Assembly: GCA_034509755.1 (NCBI GenBank)
Contig: CM067539.1
Location: 28,770,001 to 28,834,000, forward strand
DNA length: 64,000 bases
Reading direction: 5' to 3'
From: Anisodus tanguticus
Lineage: Eukaryota; Streptophyta; Magnoliopsida; Solanales; Solanaceae
In this document: piece after piece, positions 1 through 11,461 of the stretch
How the letters are laid out: each line of letters begins with the position of its first letter
How positions within the stretch are numbered: position 1 is the stretch's first letter
Made by a program: the position numbers and the translations under genes
The notes under the pieces: generated by a model
Databases searched by the model: none
What the model was told of the DNA's origin: nothing
Seen by the model: the letters and a program-made list of their open reading frames with translations, nothing else

Positions 1-698
1 TATTATATTTCTCTGGGAAAGGCATGAACCTGGCCGGGATAATTTCAGCGGTAGGAACTGCAACAATCCAACCTCAGTCTCAATTCTCGTCGTGCTAGAG
101 AGGATGGGGAATTTACCTCGTTTAGAGATCAGAACGATCCTGCCTTGGAAGAATCTTGGAATGTATAAACGGATCAGATGATCCAAAGTAAAAGGTTCGT
201 CGACCAAATTGGCCAAGAATCGGAGGCAAGTAATGACCCTCCAGACTGATGGATCAATTTGTGCAAGGCACAAATTGTAAATCCTGCACATCTTGAGGAT
301 TATGTTGTCGATTGGAGGGACAAGCTTGAAGGTGAAAGGATAGGTGTATACATTGGAGTGCCCATATCTGAAGGTAGTAAGATCTTCGTCTGGGCCGGTA
401 TAATGATCCCGGAGAGATTGGTCCAACCACATTCGCTTCGGACTGTGTCAAGATCGGAAGCACTAATGAAGGTCGGCCAGCTTTTGGCTTCTTCACCCCG
501 GTCAGATTTCGAAGAGGCAACGGAAACAACAAATTCGTTGTCAAAATGAAAAGTAGATGGAAGCATGTTGTATGCTCTAGGATCGGCGGTGGCCTGAACT
601 TCAGAGGTCTCACCAGCGCTGGTGGTTTCATCAGAAGCCGGTGGTGGAGAAGTTTTCAGAGAGGATTGTCTTGAAGAAGATCGGGTGGTTTTAGTCAT
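1..698 (-). pseudogene. Degraded gag-like N-terminal domain of an LTR retrotransposon, running off the window
   Basis: Read on the minus strand, a protein starts at 698 with a Ser/Thr-rich leader (MTKTTRSSSRQSS), continues through DLDTVRSECGW, and hits a stop near 300. The homologous reading resumes in another frame as CRIYNLCLAQIDPSVWR and FTLDHLIRLY down to position 1. This order (a D-x-R-x-C-x-W segment, then C-x-x-Y-x-x-x-L-A-Q-I-P-S, then F-T-x-D-x-L) is what I remember from the N-terminal region of plant LTR-retrotransposon gag proteins, often labelled putative plant transposon protein. A frameshift near 300-310 breaks it, so it is a pseudogene. No zinc knuckle, protease or polymerase is in view because the rest lies left of the window. 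The family is from memory of motifs; the frameshift is seen directly. Confidence 0.5.
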
Positions 699-1630
699 GG
701 TGATGAATATATGAAGATTCGAAGTCTTGAAGTTATGAAGATAAGAAGATTTGAAGGCTTGAAGTTATGGATATATGAAGATTTGAAGGTGTGGAGATAA
801 GAAAATATAAATATTTGAAGGATGAATATTTGAAGAATTGAAGATTTGGGGAAGTTTAGCGGAAAGTAAAAATTATGAAAGGAAAATAGAAGAAGTTTTA
901 TAGGGGTGTTGTCATCATTACAAAATGCTTTGATTTACGGACCGAACTGACGGTTCAACCAGAGAGTGACATGTGTCCAAAGTGGCAGAGTGATAAGACG
1001 TGAGTCAGATTTTGGGGGAATTGGAAGCGTTTCATTTTCCCACTTGTTTCGGTGTAATTTTAGAAAGAAGCTTGTAAGAGAAGATAACGAGAAAATCATT
1101 TCTACTTCCCGTCACTTTGGTAAACTTTGATTCGGAAAGTGTGGGAACTATTTGTATAGGGTGAAAACCGGCTCGACACGTGGCAAGGTTTTGGTATGGA
1201 GTTCAAAGGAGGCGACAAAGATCCATATCGAATGAAGTTGCATCAAAATGAGTCTGGGTATCAAGGCAAGCCCGAGTAGAGGCCGAACCCATTGGCACCG
1301 AGTGGAGAATCGGAGGAGCTAAGTGCGTACCCATTTCGGATATGACGTCAACCGTTACTTCTTGTTCATTAATAGACCGTATTGTCATTTAATTGCATTA
1401 ATTGGAGAATGATTCTCGGGCTTGAATGCAATGTATTGATAATTATAAAAAGAGTCCAACTTCATGTTGGAAGGGCATCTCATTTCCATTATTCATACTT
1501 GCACAATTTACTTATAGCATTTACAGCTTTTAGTTTTCGTTATTGGCTCGAACCCGAGGCAAATCAGCTAAGGATCGGACCAAATTCACTGAATAGTTTC
1601 AATAAAGATCACAATATTTCAGTCTAATCT
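699..1630 (-). mobile_element. Probable leader/LTR region of the element at the left edge
   Basis: This stretch lies upstream (minus strand) of the gag-like frame. Between about 700 and 860 it contains degenerate tandem copies of a 10-14 bp motif resembling GAAGATTTGAAG, as expected of a low-complexity leader. I see no host gene. The LTR boundary, primer-binding site and paired LTR cannot be placed, because the other end is outside the window. Assignment to the same element as the gag fragment is inference from adjacency. Confidence 0.3.
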
Positions 1631-1887
1631 TCTTGCTTGTTATTTTCATTTACTTACTTATTGTTAATTGTTTATTACTCTTTGTTACAAACCTATCCAC
1701 GTATCCTTAAAATCACTTACAAATTTAGTTGTACCTTTTGGGGGGTAAACACTCTGTTTCCTAACAATAATTTGGATATTATCGGTGAAGAATTGAAAAG
1801 ATTATATAGCATGTTTTGCCTAAGCTTTTGAAAAGTCAAAAGTGTTGGTACTAATTATCTGTAAAAAGTATTTTTTAGATAGTTAAA

Positions 1888-2157
1888 GGTGTTTGGCCAA
1901 ACATTTTTAGATGGAAAAAAGTGATTCTGAATATTAGTAGAAATTATTTTGCAGAAACTAAACAAAGTAATTTTTTCCAGAAACATTTTTGCTACTTTGG
2001 CAAGCACAAATTATTCTTCTAATATGATCAAAAGTATTTTTCAAATTGATAATCAAACACAAACAACTAGTCATCAAAAGTACTTTTTTGAAAAATACTT
2101 CCAACAAAAAAAATACTTTCTAAAATAATCAGATTTTAATAGTTTGGTCAAACATTC
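1888..2157. mobile_element. MITE-like element with GTTTGGCCAAAC termini
   Basis: The left end reads GGTGTTTGGCCAAACATTTT and the right end, reverse-complemented, reads GTTTGACCAAACTATT, giving imperfect terminal inverted repeats about 270 bp apart. The interior is AT-rich and non-coding. The size and ends fit a plant MITE, probably hAT-derived. The exact TSD is not clear. An (AT)n run follows at about 2192-2210. Confidence 0.5.
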
Positions 2158-2487
2158 TATTAGAGTAAAATTGAAATTTATCAGCGTATTGATATATATA
2201 TATATATATAGAGGCAAATAGTGTGCTTTATCTCTTTTTTTCATTCTGATGATAGCATTACGTTCAGCTTTCTTATTGGTAACTTTAATTTGTCTATTGT
2301 TTTGAGAATGGCAAAATGTTTTTCACACTTGTCGTCAGACTCAAAATGGTAGCTGATATATGGTATCCGAAAAGAAAAATTTGAGCTCTCATTCTACATA
2401 CAAAATTGCCGCAAGGCCGTGCTATACAGAAAGAATACAACTAGTACTATGAAATTGAAAGAGTATATATGATAGCAATTTGCACCT

Positions 2488-3036
2488 CTAATTAGCTAGC
2501 GTCTCATGGTATTGTATATATGATATTTGTCTTTGCAGCTTTATTTGCTCATAGAACTTTGCAATAAACTCCTCTGCCTTCATATCAATTGCTTCATCAC
2601 CCTCCGACACCTCGCAACTTGCATATTCATCCTCAATATTCAAGCTCTTCCTATGAGTATAATCATTATTATTAGGGTACATTTCATCGTCTCGCTCATA
2701 ATCATTGTCAAAGTCAACTTGAGGTTTGATGCAGGGAATGTTTGGCATCTTGAAACGCAAGGAAGCAGGGCGATTCATCTTAACATGGATAATAGGAGTG
2801 TCATCAAAGGAAAACTCACGATCCCCATAATGCAGTGCCCTGGGACCGATACCATAGCTGTAGTCATTGGAATAACGTAGTCTTTTTATATATTTAGGAA
2901 GCAAACGGAGATCGACGAGGTGCCTGTTCTTGAAAATGCCACCTTTTCTCGCCCATATCAGGGCTAGACGGAGAACGTTCCAAGCTCTACGAGCAACTAC
3001 CGATCTCTTCCTCTGCATTTTCAACTTTTCTTGCAT
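2488..3036 (-). CDS. DUF761 domain protein (cotton fibre expressed-like)
   Basis: A single uninterrupted frame of 182 residues runs from an ATG at 3036 to TAG at 2488. The N-terminus is basic (QRKRSVVARRAWNVLRLAL) and the next conserved block includes GIFKNRHLVDLRLLPKYIK. The middle has a basic/hydrophobic block around RPASLRFKMPNIPCIKP and then an acidic stretch. The C-terminal 30 residues, with AEEFIAKFYEQIKLQRQIS followed by a short tail, match the DUF761 motif of plant cotton-fibre-type proteins (A-x-x-F-I-x-x-F-x-x-Q-x-x-x-Q-R-x-x-S). No catalytic residues, signal peptide or membrane segment are seen; family members have no settled biochemical role. A second in-frame ATG six codons later is a possible start. 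The absence of introns is normal for the family. A TATA-like box lies upstream at 3177-3184. I am confident of the gene and the domain, not of its function. Confidence 0.85.
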   Translation of the reverse strand: MQEKLKMQRKRSVVARRAWNVLRLALIWARKGGIFKNRHLVDLRLLPKYIKRLRYSNDYSYGIGPRALHYGDREFSFDDTPIIHVKMNRPASLRFKMPNIPCIKPQVDFDNDYERDDEMYPNNNDYTHRKSLNIEDEYASCEVSEGDEAIDMKAEEFIAKFYEQIKLQRQISYIQYHETLAN

Positions 3037-3176
3037 TGCTGCAGCTGTGCTTTAAGAGTAGCAAAAACTGAAATAGAAAGAGAGAAAGTAAATGCGCTTT
3101 TCCTTTGTGTTGTGTTGGTCTTTAAGAGAAAAAGAGCTTTTGGAGTGTATGTGACTTATAGATTGAGGCAGAAAGC

Positions 3177-3184
3177 TATATATA
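3177..3184 (-). promoter_or_regulatory. TATA box candidate for the DUF761 gene
   Basis: On the minus strand the run TATATATA lies about 140 bp upstream of the ATG at 3036, a usual position for a plant core promoter with a 5' UTR of roughly 100 bp. Assignment rests on position and composition only, in a region that is AT-rich throughout. Confidence 0.4.
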
Positions 3185-3229
3185 CATATAATGCACAGCT
3201 CACTATAAGTTAAGAAATTATAGAGAAAC

Positions 3230-4540
3230 TCAAAACATACGCGGTTTGAGAGAAATATTTCAAATAAGAAATTGTAAATTAAAGATCAAGAAAGAGTACT
3301 AGCAACGAGGAAGGTGCAGCTGAAATTGTTAGGGGGACACACGTCCTAAAACTGGTTTAACAAAGTGTTTAACGTTGGTGGTGTGAACACGCCTAGTACG
3401 CTAGCTGCTGGACAAAATTTACTTAATTAAATACACGATTTTAATTAGGGAAATTAACCGTGAGTGAGTAAGTATTTTCCCTCTGAATGAACTATCATCT
3501 TCATTCTTATTTCAATTTTTGTTGGGTGTGCGAAAAAATCTCAATTCTTAACAGTGTGAGGATTTTTAAAAAAAAATCAAAAAGACACTTGGCTCAAAGC
3601 GGACAATATCACACCGAATTAAAAGTATTCTTGGACCATTTTAGCCCAATGTTTTCATATATATCTTTCATTTCTAGATCTTCTACTTCTGTAAATTCAT
3701 CAGTGAATTTGTCGATATGTTCAAAAATGTAGTACGTAGTAGCTTCATTTCATGAGGATTTTTTTTTCAATGACAGGCATAGAACAGCTGTTTTGTGTTT
3801 ATATTAGACGGGATTTCAGCCTATGTTTGTTCATGAAAAGTTGGAAAGCCATTTGGTGCCAGCTAAATCTTTGTCTAAGGTTATGTACTTAAAATATGAA
3901 AATATATTTTTCTCCAATCAGATAGCCCCAATTACACTCTTTAACAGTTGTTGGCTGACAGATGTTTGGCTTCCAAATTTTGTTGCATTTCTTAAGTAAT
4001 TAAGTATAAATAGCAGCCAAATTTTTAGAATAAATTAATAAAATAACACAAAAATTTCTTAAAAGATATTATTGTATCAAACTATACATTTTACCTCCCT
4101 AAAAATAAAGAACCAATAAAACTTTATTAGTACAATAATTTAAAATTACTCCTACATAAATAAATATTAAATTGCTTTGAAGTAGCAAATAATAAAAGGA
4201 TGATAATTTTGAGAGAAATATAGTTATCTTTTTAGAAGACATGTTCAAATGATATCCATATTCACGATATTCTCAATTGCTACATATACAATACTATGGC
4301 TCATTATTCGAATTGTTTAATTGCATATATGCATCGACCTCTTATCACTTTATTAAAGAATTTTAAGGATCAATGGTATTAGTTAGATAATTTAACATAT
4401 AATTTGCATAAAATTGATGGGCGAGCACAGGTCGGTGAGCATTAGACATATTTAAGGTGCACAATCGAGCATTTGGGAATAAGCCTCACAACCTCAGGAC
4501 GTTTTGCAAGTGTTCTAAAGCATTTTGAAACATTGGTATT
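3230..4540. other. Intergenic DNA, nothing recognised
   Basis: AT-rich sequence upstream of the DUF761 gene. The short frames here have no recognisable protein features. I see no RNA gene, no paired inverted repeat with clear ends and no LTR. It may hold distal promoter elements of the DUF761 gene, but I can support none individually. Confidence 0.5.
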
Positions 4541-4544
4541 AACA

Positions 4545-4793
4545 ACTTGTCTCTCTATTTCTAAAATGATGATATCGGTTGTTTCTTGTACTTTAATTAT
4601 CGTATTAATTTATTATTCATTATTTTTTTCAGACTGCTTTACCTTATTTTCATAGTATTTTTATCATGACTTTTTATACTGCTTTGGATTGCAGGTCTAT
4701 CGGAAACAGTCTCTCTACCTCCCAAGGTGTAAAATCTGTGTACATTTTATCATCTCAAAACCTCACTTTGTGGAATATCATTGATATTGAGTA

Positions 4794-4830
<37 letters not shown>

Positions 4831-4831
4831 G
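4545..4831 (+). mobile_element. RTE-type LINE 3' tail (or derived TS-type SINE) ending in (TTG)n
   Basis: The core reads TCGGAAACAGTCTCTCTACC, then a degenerate GTGTAAAATCTGTGTACA and CCTCACTTTGTGGAAT, ending in about a dozen TTG/GTT units (4794-4831). This is a diverged plus-strand copy of the same 3' tail found on the minus strand at 24215-29600 and 49014-49132. In Solanaceae this tail is shared by RTE LINEs and TS-type SINEs, from memory. No coding part is present here, so the copy is 5'-truncated or SINE-derived. The TTG microsatellite is the element's own tail rather than an independent repeat. Confidence 0.6.
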
Positions 4832-5196
4832 GTATTAACAACCTAACAAGAAAAATAAATATTATATTCAACCAGGCATATGAAGTATAGATATTTATAC
4901 TATAGTGCATACAATTTAAATTCAAAAAATAAAGGTAATGGCAATAATGAAATATCTGTTAACAAACGGGATTGAAGGCAAATTCAATGGAATAGTGAAG
5001 AGAACTTGAAGAATCAACACCAACTTTCTCATTAATTTATAAATATGATGCAGAAGACTAATTAACCGCCTAACAAAACATGTACAAATATGTAAAATCT
5101 AACAGAAAAGGATCAAAATAAAGCCTCCCTGCTTTATTTGGATTTCACTCATTCTTGACATTGGACTGTCCAGCGTAGACATTTGCATTTACCTTC

Positions 5197-5422
5197 GGAT
5201 AGAATAATTAGTAATTAATATTGTAATTAGTAATTATTATAATTGATTTTAGAATCATATGTAAATGGTAGGTAAATTAGCATTAAAGTAGATAGATTAG
5301 ATGACATGATATTAGCCTAATCATATCTTATTAGTAGCCTAATTATAGCCTAAGATGTGGCTCTACTTGTTGTATAATTACCACATTTTTTGAAGAATAA
5401 TATTGAGGAAAATATTCTTATA
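5197..5422 (+). repeat. Copia-1 5' LTR
   Basis: This 226 bp LTR matches the 3' LTR over its whole length with only a few differences, including one base in a T-run and GGATAG instead of TGATAG at its first base. It ends in ATTCTTATA where the 3' copy has ATTCTTACA. Confidence 0.9.
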
Positions 5423-5434
5423 TGTTATCAGAAG
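5423..5434 (+). other. Copia-1 primer-binding site
   Basis: TGTTATCAGAAG directly follows the 5' LTR. It is a two- to three-base variant of TGGTATCAGAGC, the usual plant Copia primer-binding site complementary to initiator tRNA-Met. An unmutated version occurs at 24954 in the Gypsy-derived element. Confidence 0.65.
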
Positions 5435-5779
5435 ATTAGGGAAAAGATCCTATCCTAAATATTTTTTCTCCAAAATTCGGTCACCCCTACTCCATCACAA
5501 CAGGTCGACCACCACCCCTCTTTATTTTTTATTCTTTTTTCTATTATTCTTTTCATTTTCCGGTCAACAATGTCTGATTCTAAATTCACATTTTAACCCG
5601 CTCTTGCCGTCTCTAACATCAAAACTCATATTTTCGTCACTCTTGAGATGGAAATGTTCATTATGCAACTTGGGCAGAGCTATTTAAAATATGTTGTCGT
5701 TCCCATCGGGTTATTCATCACATAATCCCACCGGAAAAAGGCAAAGAAAATGTGTTAAAAATCGACCATGAAAAAGAAC

Positions 5780-8700
5780 GTTAGGAAACTCTTGATGCGA
5801 CAGTTCTCTCGTGAATTTATGCAACTATCTCTAATGATTTGTTGCACACAATAATGGAATCCGATTCAACTGCGATGGAGGCCTGGAATCGCCTGCGGGA
5901 TATTTTTCAAGACAACAAAAATTTCTGAGTCGCTAAGTTGGAGCAAGAATTCTCCACCACCGACATGGCATAATTTCTGAATGCGTCGGCATATTGTCAA
6001 CACCTCAGTTTTATCGGATCAACTCAAGAATGTTGGTTCGCCGGTTACCAACAATTGATTGGTTCTACAATTGGTTGTCGGCCTTACCGATGCGTATAGT
6101 AGCGTGGGAACGCTCATCCGACAAAGCAATCCTCTACCACTTTTTTACCAAGCCCGTTAAATGATTATTCTTGAAGAGGTGGGTTTCGCCAAAAAGGACA
6201 CAACCGTCTCAAATTCCGTTGTGCTTGCCACCACAACCAATGAAGCTACTACTAATTTTGAACCTATACAACAAAATCGGGGACAAAAGGGACGAAATAG
6301 TGGTAAAAATTGGGTTGGAAATTACGGAATTAACAAAAGTGGAGGCCACCGGAGTTCCAGTGGCGGAGGACACGGCGGCAGGAACAGCGATACCGACGGA
6401 CAACAGTGGAAGCCCCGCGGCGGACCAACCCAGTGGGCCTGACAATGGCCTTGGGCTATGCCACCCTGCCTTTTCCCGATGGGTAATTGGGCCAGGCCCA
6501 GTCTAAGGTTTTGGCAGTCCATACAATGGGTTTGGGCCAAATTCCTTTGGGCTGAAAAATAGTAGCGGAACAGGCAGCTTTGGGCCAGGTAGTTTTAGGC
6601 CACTGCCGACCCAGTGGCAGGAGGCCCACTCGGTAGTGGTTAGCCCAATCGATATTAAGTCTGCCATGCACACACTTGGACTTAATCCGTCCGACGCGAA
6701 TTGGTATATGGACTTCGGAGCGACGTCTCATATGACGTCCTCCCAAGGCAATCTCTCATCCTATTTTAAGTTGAGCAAAATAATGATATAATTGTCGGAA
6801 ATGGTCATTCTATTCAATTCGAGGTTATGGTTCTACTAAATTATCTCTACCAAACCCACCACTAACCTTAAAGAATGTTCTTCATGCTCCACAATTAATT
6901 AAAAACTTGGTATCTGTTAGAAAGTTTACTACTGATAATTGGGTGTCTGTTGTCTTTTACCCTTTTGGATTTTTCGTGAAGGATTTTCAGACGGGGAAAA
7001 CAATCACAATTTTTTTCCATATTTCTCAATTTTAGAGCATTCATCCGAAATCAATTTGAACGGGATATCAAATGGTAGGGAGTTTGATAATATGTATTTT
7101 TGAGATTTTTACAACTCTAATGGTTTAAACTTTCACCTTTCATGTCCCCACACATCCTCACAAAATGGGAAGGCAGAACAGTAGAAGAGCTGACGTATTG
7201 TTTCACATTTGAATTTTTCTTACATTCTACGTTCCCGAAATGGATCCTATCAAATATTTCAGTTTGATATGAAAGGACATCAGATAGTCTCATTCAAACA
7301 AAGAAAGATAGGTAATGGACTATATCCAAGACTGAGACAACATAGGCCAAAGGGACCGCCGCCCCCCACAAGGTACATCTCGCGCCTATGGGCCGCTATA
7401 ACTATCCAAGAAGACATTCAAAACTGGAAGGATAAACAAACCCACCCGGTGGACTGCCGAGCTACAAGTCCTACGACACAGGAGCGGAAGCCCGGCAGGT
7501 TAAACATTTTGCTTTTCACCCTGAAAGATTCCTTCGAGAGGGCTATAGTTTCATCGTTAGATCCCGGTATTGATTTAATAGGCAGACATTTCTATCTAAC
7601 ACTTGACCGGTATAAATCTTATGGTAGACTCCACGTGGATATAGCACCATTCATCTTCATTATTTAGCAAGGTTGGACCGCAAATTCGATAAATGAAACT
7701 CTAGTCCTGTCAAGAAGAAGGAGTCGATCGGCCTCCTTTTACATGTTGAATCTCTCTCGTAGTCAAGTCAGGCAACGAAAAATATGAACCATCAATAACA
7801 TTGTTCGAACATCCCTTGCCCATGTATCATTACCCACCCCGTTTTGGCATCATGCACTACAAATGGCCACATATTTACTGAATATACTTCCCCACAAAAA
7901 CTTGTCCTATCAAGCTCCTCTAAAAATCCTCTACTTACGGGACCCATCTTATTCTCATTTACGGGTATTCTGGTACTTATGTTATCCTCTTTTTCTATCC
8001 ACCACAATCGACAAACTTCAACCCCGGTCTATTCCTTGCGTTTTCTTTGGATATCCATCTAATCATCGAGGTTACAAATGTTACGACCTCTCCTCCAATA
8101 AAATAATTGTGAGTCGTCATGTAATTTTTAATGACACAAATTTCTCATTTACAAAAATGCACGAGTCCGGACCCCCTACCTATGATTTCCTTGATAATGG
8201 CCTGCCCCCGTATTTGTCCCAGCTTTTCTCATCCCCGACTAAACCCACTATTTTGGATAGCCCAAATAATTTGGGAAACTTGGGGCCCGAAATAGTGGCC
8301 CAGCCGCGGCACAACACTACCTAGTGGACTGGGCCTCCTATTCAAAGCCCACATCACCCCACTGTACCGTTGCCCCCAGTCCAACTGCCTGGCAGTGGCT
8401 TGGGTCACGACCCAGTTCACTGCCAACTGCCAGGCAGTGCAGCCCCACCCGTCCAAAATTCGGCCAACGTCCCATCACCTGTAGTCAAAACGGCATTGTC
8501 AAACCCAACATCAAAATCACAATTACCTCATAATCTCGTGTCTGCTCTTCATGACCCGAATTGGAAAATGGATATGGATGATGAATTTAATGCTATTATT
8601 AAAAATAGGATGTGGGAATTGGTACCTCGTCTTCCTAATGCTAATATAATTCAGTCTATGTGGATTTTCAGTCATAAAGAAAAATCTTATAGTACCTTTG

Positions 8701-10069
8701 AGCGGCATAAAGCCCGTTTTGTAGGTGATGGGAAGACACAACAGGTTGGTGTGGATTGCAGTGAGACGTTCAATCCGGTGGTTAAACCAGCAACTATCAG
8801 AACAATTCTTAGTTTGGCTCTCTCAAAGGCATGGACACTTCATCAGTTAGATGTCAAAAATGCCTTCATCCATGGCCAACTAAATGAAACAGTGTACATG
8901 TACCAGCCTTTGGGATACATCGACTCCAAATATCTCAATCATGTTGCCTGCTAAAGAAATCATTATATGGGCTAAAACAAGCCCTCCGGGCCTGGTACAA
9001 GCGGTTTGCGGATTTTATTTCACATGTTGGGTTTTCCAACAGCCGTTCTGATCACTCTCTGTTTATCTACCGTCAGGGTAATAATATTGCTTATCTTCTC
9101 TTATATGTGGATGATATTATATTAACTGCCTCATCAGATGCTCTTCGCAAGTCCATCATGTCACAACTTGGCTCTGAATTTGCTATGAAAGATCTAGGGC
9201 CACTACACTACTTTCTAGGAATAATTGTGACACGTCATGCAGGTGGTTTATTTTTATCACAAAAGAAGTACGCAACTGAGATTGCTGAATGTGCTGGCAT
9301 GTCCTCCTGTAAACTGTCGGCTACTCCGATGGATACTAAACCCAAATTGAGTGCATCCTCCGGCAAGCCATTTGCCGATCCGATACTTTACCGCAGCCTG
9401 GCAGAGGCCCTGTAGTATCTTACATTCACCAAGACGGATATTTCTTATGATGTGCAAAAGGTGTGCTTATTTATGCATAATCCGATAGATGATCATATGC
9501 ATGCTCTCAAATGCGTTGTGCGTTATATTTAGGGTACTCTAGAGTATGGCTTATATTTATATCCATAGTCGACGTCCACACTTGTCTCCTATACGGATGC
9601 CAACTGGGGAGGATGTCCGGACACCAAACGATCCACTTCTGGTATGGTATATTTCTTGGTAATAACTTGGTATCTTGGTCCTCAAAACGGCAAGCAACGT
9701 TGTCCAAATCCAGTGTTGAAGCAGAATACCGAGGTTTTGTCAATGTTGTATCTAAATCTTGTTGGCTTTGGAATCTTCTTCTAGAACTCCACTGTCCGAT
9801 TTCGAAGGCCACATTGGTGTACTGTGATAATGTTAGTGTTATATATCTCCTTGGAAATCCGGTCAATCACCAACACACTAAACATATTGAGCTTGATATC
9901 CACTTTGTTCGTGAAAAAGGTCTCACGCGGACAAGTGCGTGTCTTACATGTCCCGTCGCGCTATCAGATTGTAGATATTCTTACTAAAGGTCTTCCATTG
10001 GTATTATTTGAAGATTTTCGGGACAATCTCAGCATACGCCTGCCTCCCGCTTCGACTACGGGGGAGTGA
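5780..10069 (+). pseudogene. Copia-1 gag-pol polyprotein remnant
   Basis: Gag is readable in pieces from about 5850 (ESDSTAMEAWNRLRDIFQD, then MIILEEVGFAKK at 6161) and ends in a Gly/Ser-rich tail without a zinc knuckle. The protease site is altered to DFGATSHM near 6710, where DSGA would be expected. Integrase is represented by CPHTSSQNGKAE at 7141-7180 and, beyond an insert, by NNIVRTSLAHVSLPTPFWHH onward from 7777. Reverse transcriptase spans 8540-9240 with LDVKNAFIHG and the YVDD box near 9105. RNase H follows (SSVEAEYRGF near 9710, TKGLP near 9985), and the frame ends with a TGA overlapping the LTR start at 10069. Stops occur at 8952 and 9413, among others. It is the same family as the minus-strand Copia-2 and cannot encode a working polyprotein. 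Confidence 0.85.
7180..7776. other. 0.6 kb foreign insert splitting Copia-1 integrase; organelle-like, unidentified
   Basis: Integrase reads ...SSQNGKAE up to 7179 and resumes with CGAAAAATATGAACC at 7777, so about 597 bp has been added in the middle of a codon-continuous region; Copia-2 gives the uninterrupted version. The insert is GC-balanced, unlike its AT-rich surroundings. It has no LTR, inverted termini or poly-A, and is bordered only by the microhomology GGCA(G)AAC. It holds an open plus-strand frame to a TAG at 7665 (ends IAPFIFII) with no family I recognise. Composition and clean joining suggest organelle, probably mitochondrial, DNA captured by end joining; that origin is inference. 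Confidence 0.5.
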
Positions 10070-10291
10070 TAGAATAATTAGTAATTAATATTGTAATTAG
10101 TAATTATTATAATTAATTTTAGAATCATATGTAAATGGTAGGTAAATTAGCATTAAAGTAGATAGATTAGATGACATGATATTAGCCTAATCATATCTTA
10201 TTAGTAGCCTAATTATAGCCTAAGATGTGGCTCTACTTGTTGTATAATTACCACATTTTGGAAGAATAATATTGAGGAAAATATTCTTACA
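10067..10291 (+). repeat. Copia-1 3' LTR
   Basis: 225 bp, TGATAGAATAATTAG to ATATTCTTACA, preceded by the polypurine tract CTACGGGGGAG and followed by the TSD CCTTC. Confidence 0.9.
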
Positions 10292-10504
10292 CCTTCCATC
10301 ATAAAGAAATATAATTATGAAATGGAAATCTTAAGGGAAGAGTTTTTTCAAGAAACAAAAAGGACAAATATGGCTCTAAAGTTGGATGACAAGGGCAATT
10401 ATGTTGAAAAAATATAATAAAAGGCAAATGTAACTTATTTGTGAGATTATATTTTTGACCCTTTTTTGTTAAAAAACTACTATAATGATGAAATGGAACT
10501 CTTA

Positions 10505-11364
10505 GGGGTCGTTTGGTAGGATGTATTAGAGGAAATAATGCATGTGATCCATTGTTTGGTACACTTTTTCAATTATGTATAACTAATATTAGTTATAAAC
10601 CCTATATGAAATTATCTTATGCATAACTAATGCATAAGAAATCATGGTATTAGCAATGCAAGAGTTTTTACTACATGCATAAGCATTACTAAAGACACAA
10701 TTGCTCCTGATCTTTAATTTCTCTTGTATTTCACTTTGATCTTTATTTTTCATTAGTAACTTTTTTTTTCATAATTTGATAAGTTGTTTGTGAATGTGTA
10801 ATTGAAAACACTCTATTTTTACACAACAAATGGTTTTGGTTGAACAGATAATTCAGCTGGAAGTCATAAGTTTCAGTGCTTATGTCTTTATATATCCATA
10901 AATGTTGTTTTCTTTATACACACGATGGTATATTATTCGTGCAATATGTACTATATAGTATAATTTTCAAGAGATATTGCCTTGTGATTGAAAAAAATAA
11001 GAAAGGGAAAAAAGGAATTGAAGAGCCGTTACATTTTTGTAATGTATTTTTCAAGTATTGTGCACTCCTATTTCGAATGAATAATTAACGAATTCGAAGA
11101 AAAATAAAAGTATAGAACACTTTAATTAAATACAAAAATATAAAACATGTTGAATAGATATTCAAAATAGTGTACAAAGTTAAAGAATGTGAAGGTTATT
11201 TTTATAAATAAATAATTTCTAAAAAAATTATGCAATGCTTTAGTACATCAAACCAAACAATAGATAAGAAATGATTCCAGCGTAACTAATGCCAGCATTA
11301 CTATACTATCATTAATAATACACTATATTCAACAATATTCTTATACACCCTACCAAACGACCCC
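10505..11364. mobile_element. PIF/Harbinger-like MITE (860 bp) with TTA duplication
   Basis: Terminal inverted repeats GGGGTCGTTTGGTAGG at the left and CCTACCAAACGACCCC at the right are perfect over 16 bp and flanked by TTA on each side (10502-10504 and 11365-11367). The interior is AT-rich; its one short frame near 10876 has no transposase motif. A 3 bp TTA duplication and these ends fit Tourist/Harbinger-type MITEs. The flanks rejoin to GGAACTCTTAAGGAAAGAG, which matches the nearby paralogous sequence at about 10325 (GGAAATCTTAAGGGAAGAG), giving an internal empty-site control. Confidence 0.8.
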
Positions 11365-11461
11365 TTAAGGAAAGAGTTTTTCTGGGGAAAAAAGAAGTCA
11401 TGTGACTCATCCACAAACTTGGGTCTGTCTGCTGGCCCAATAACTAAGATTGATTTGAGCC

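Larger units (their letters stand above)
5197..10291 (+). mobile_element. Copia-1: Ty1/Copia LTR retrotransposon, defective
   Basis: Two nearly identical LTRs (5197-5422 and 10067-10291) face the same way and are flanked by the 5 bp duplication CCTTC (5192-5196 and 10292-10296). The primer-binding site starts at 5423, and a G-rich polypurine tract (CTACGGGGGAG) precedes the 3' LTR. Internal order is gag, protease, integrase, reverse transcriptase, RNase H, which defines Copia. The coding region carries many stops and frameshifts, a deletion around the start of integrase near 7020, and a 0.6 kb foreign insert at 7180-7776. The closeness of the two LTRs suggests a moderately recent insertion, after its host LTR was in place. 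Confidence 0.9.

Noticed and set aside
2527..2880. Plus-strand frame opposite the DUF761 gene
   Set aside because: Its translation has no family features and is the antisense shadow of a conserved protein.
4794..4831. (TTG)n run as an independent microsatellite
   Set aside because: It is the normal 3' tail of the RTE/TS-type element directly upstream.
7209..7667. 152-codon frame as a real nuclear gene
   Set aside because: It lies inside a foreign insert within a dead retrotransposon, has no recognised domain and no promoter; better explained as passenger DNA.
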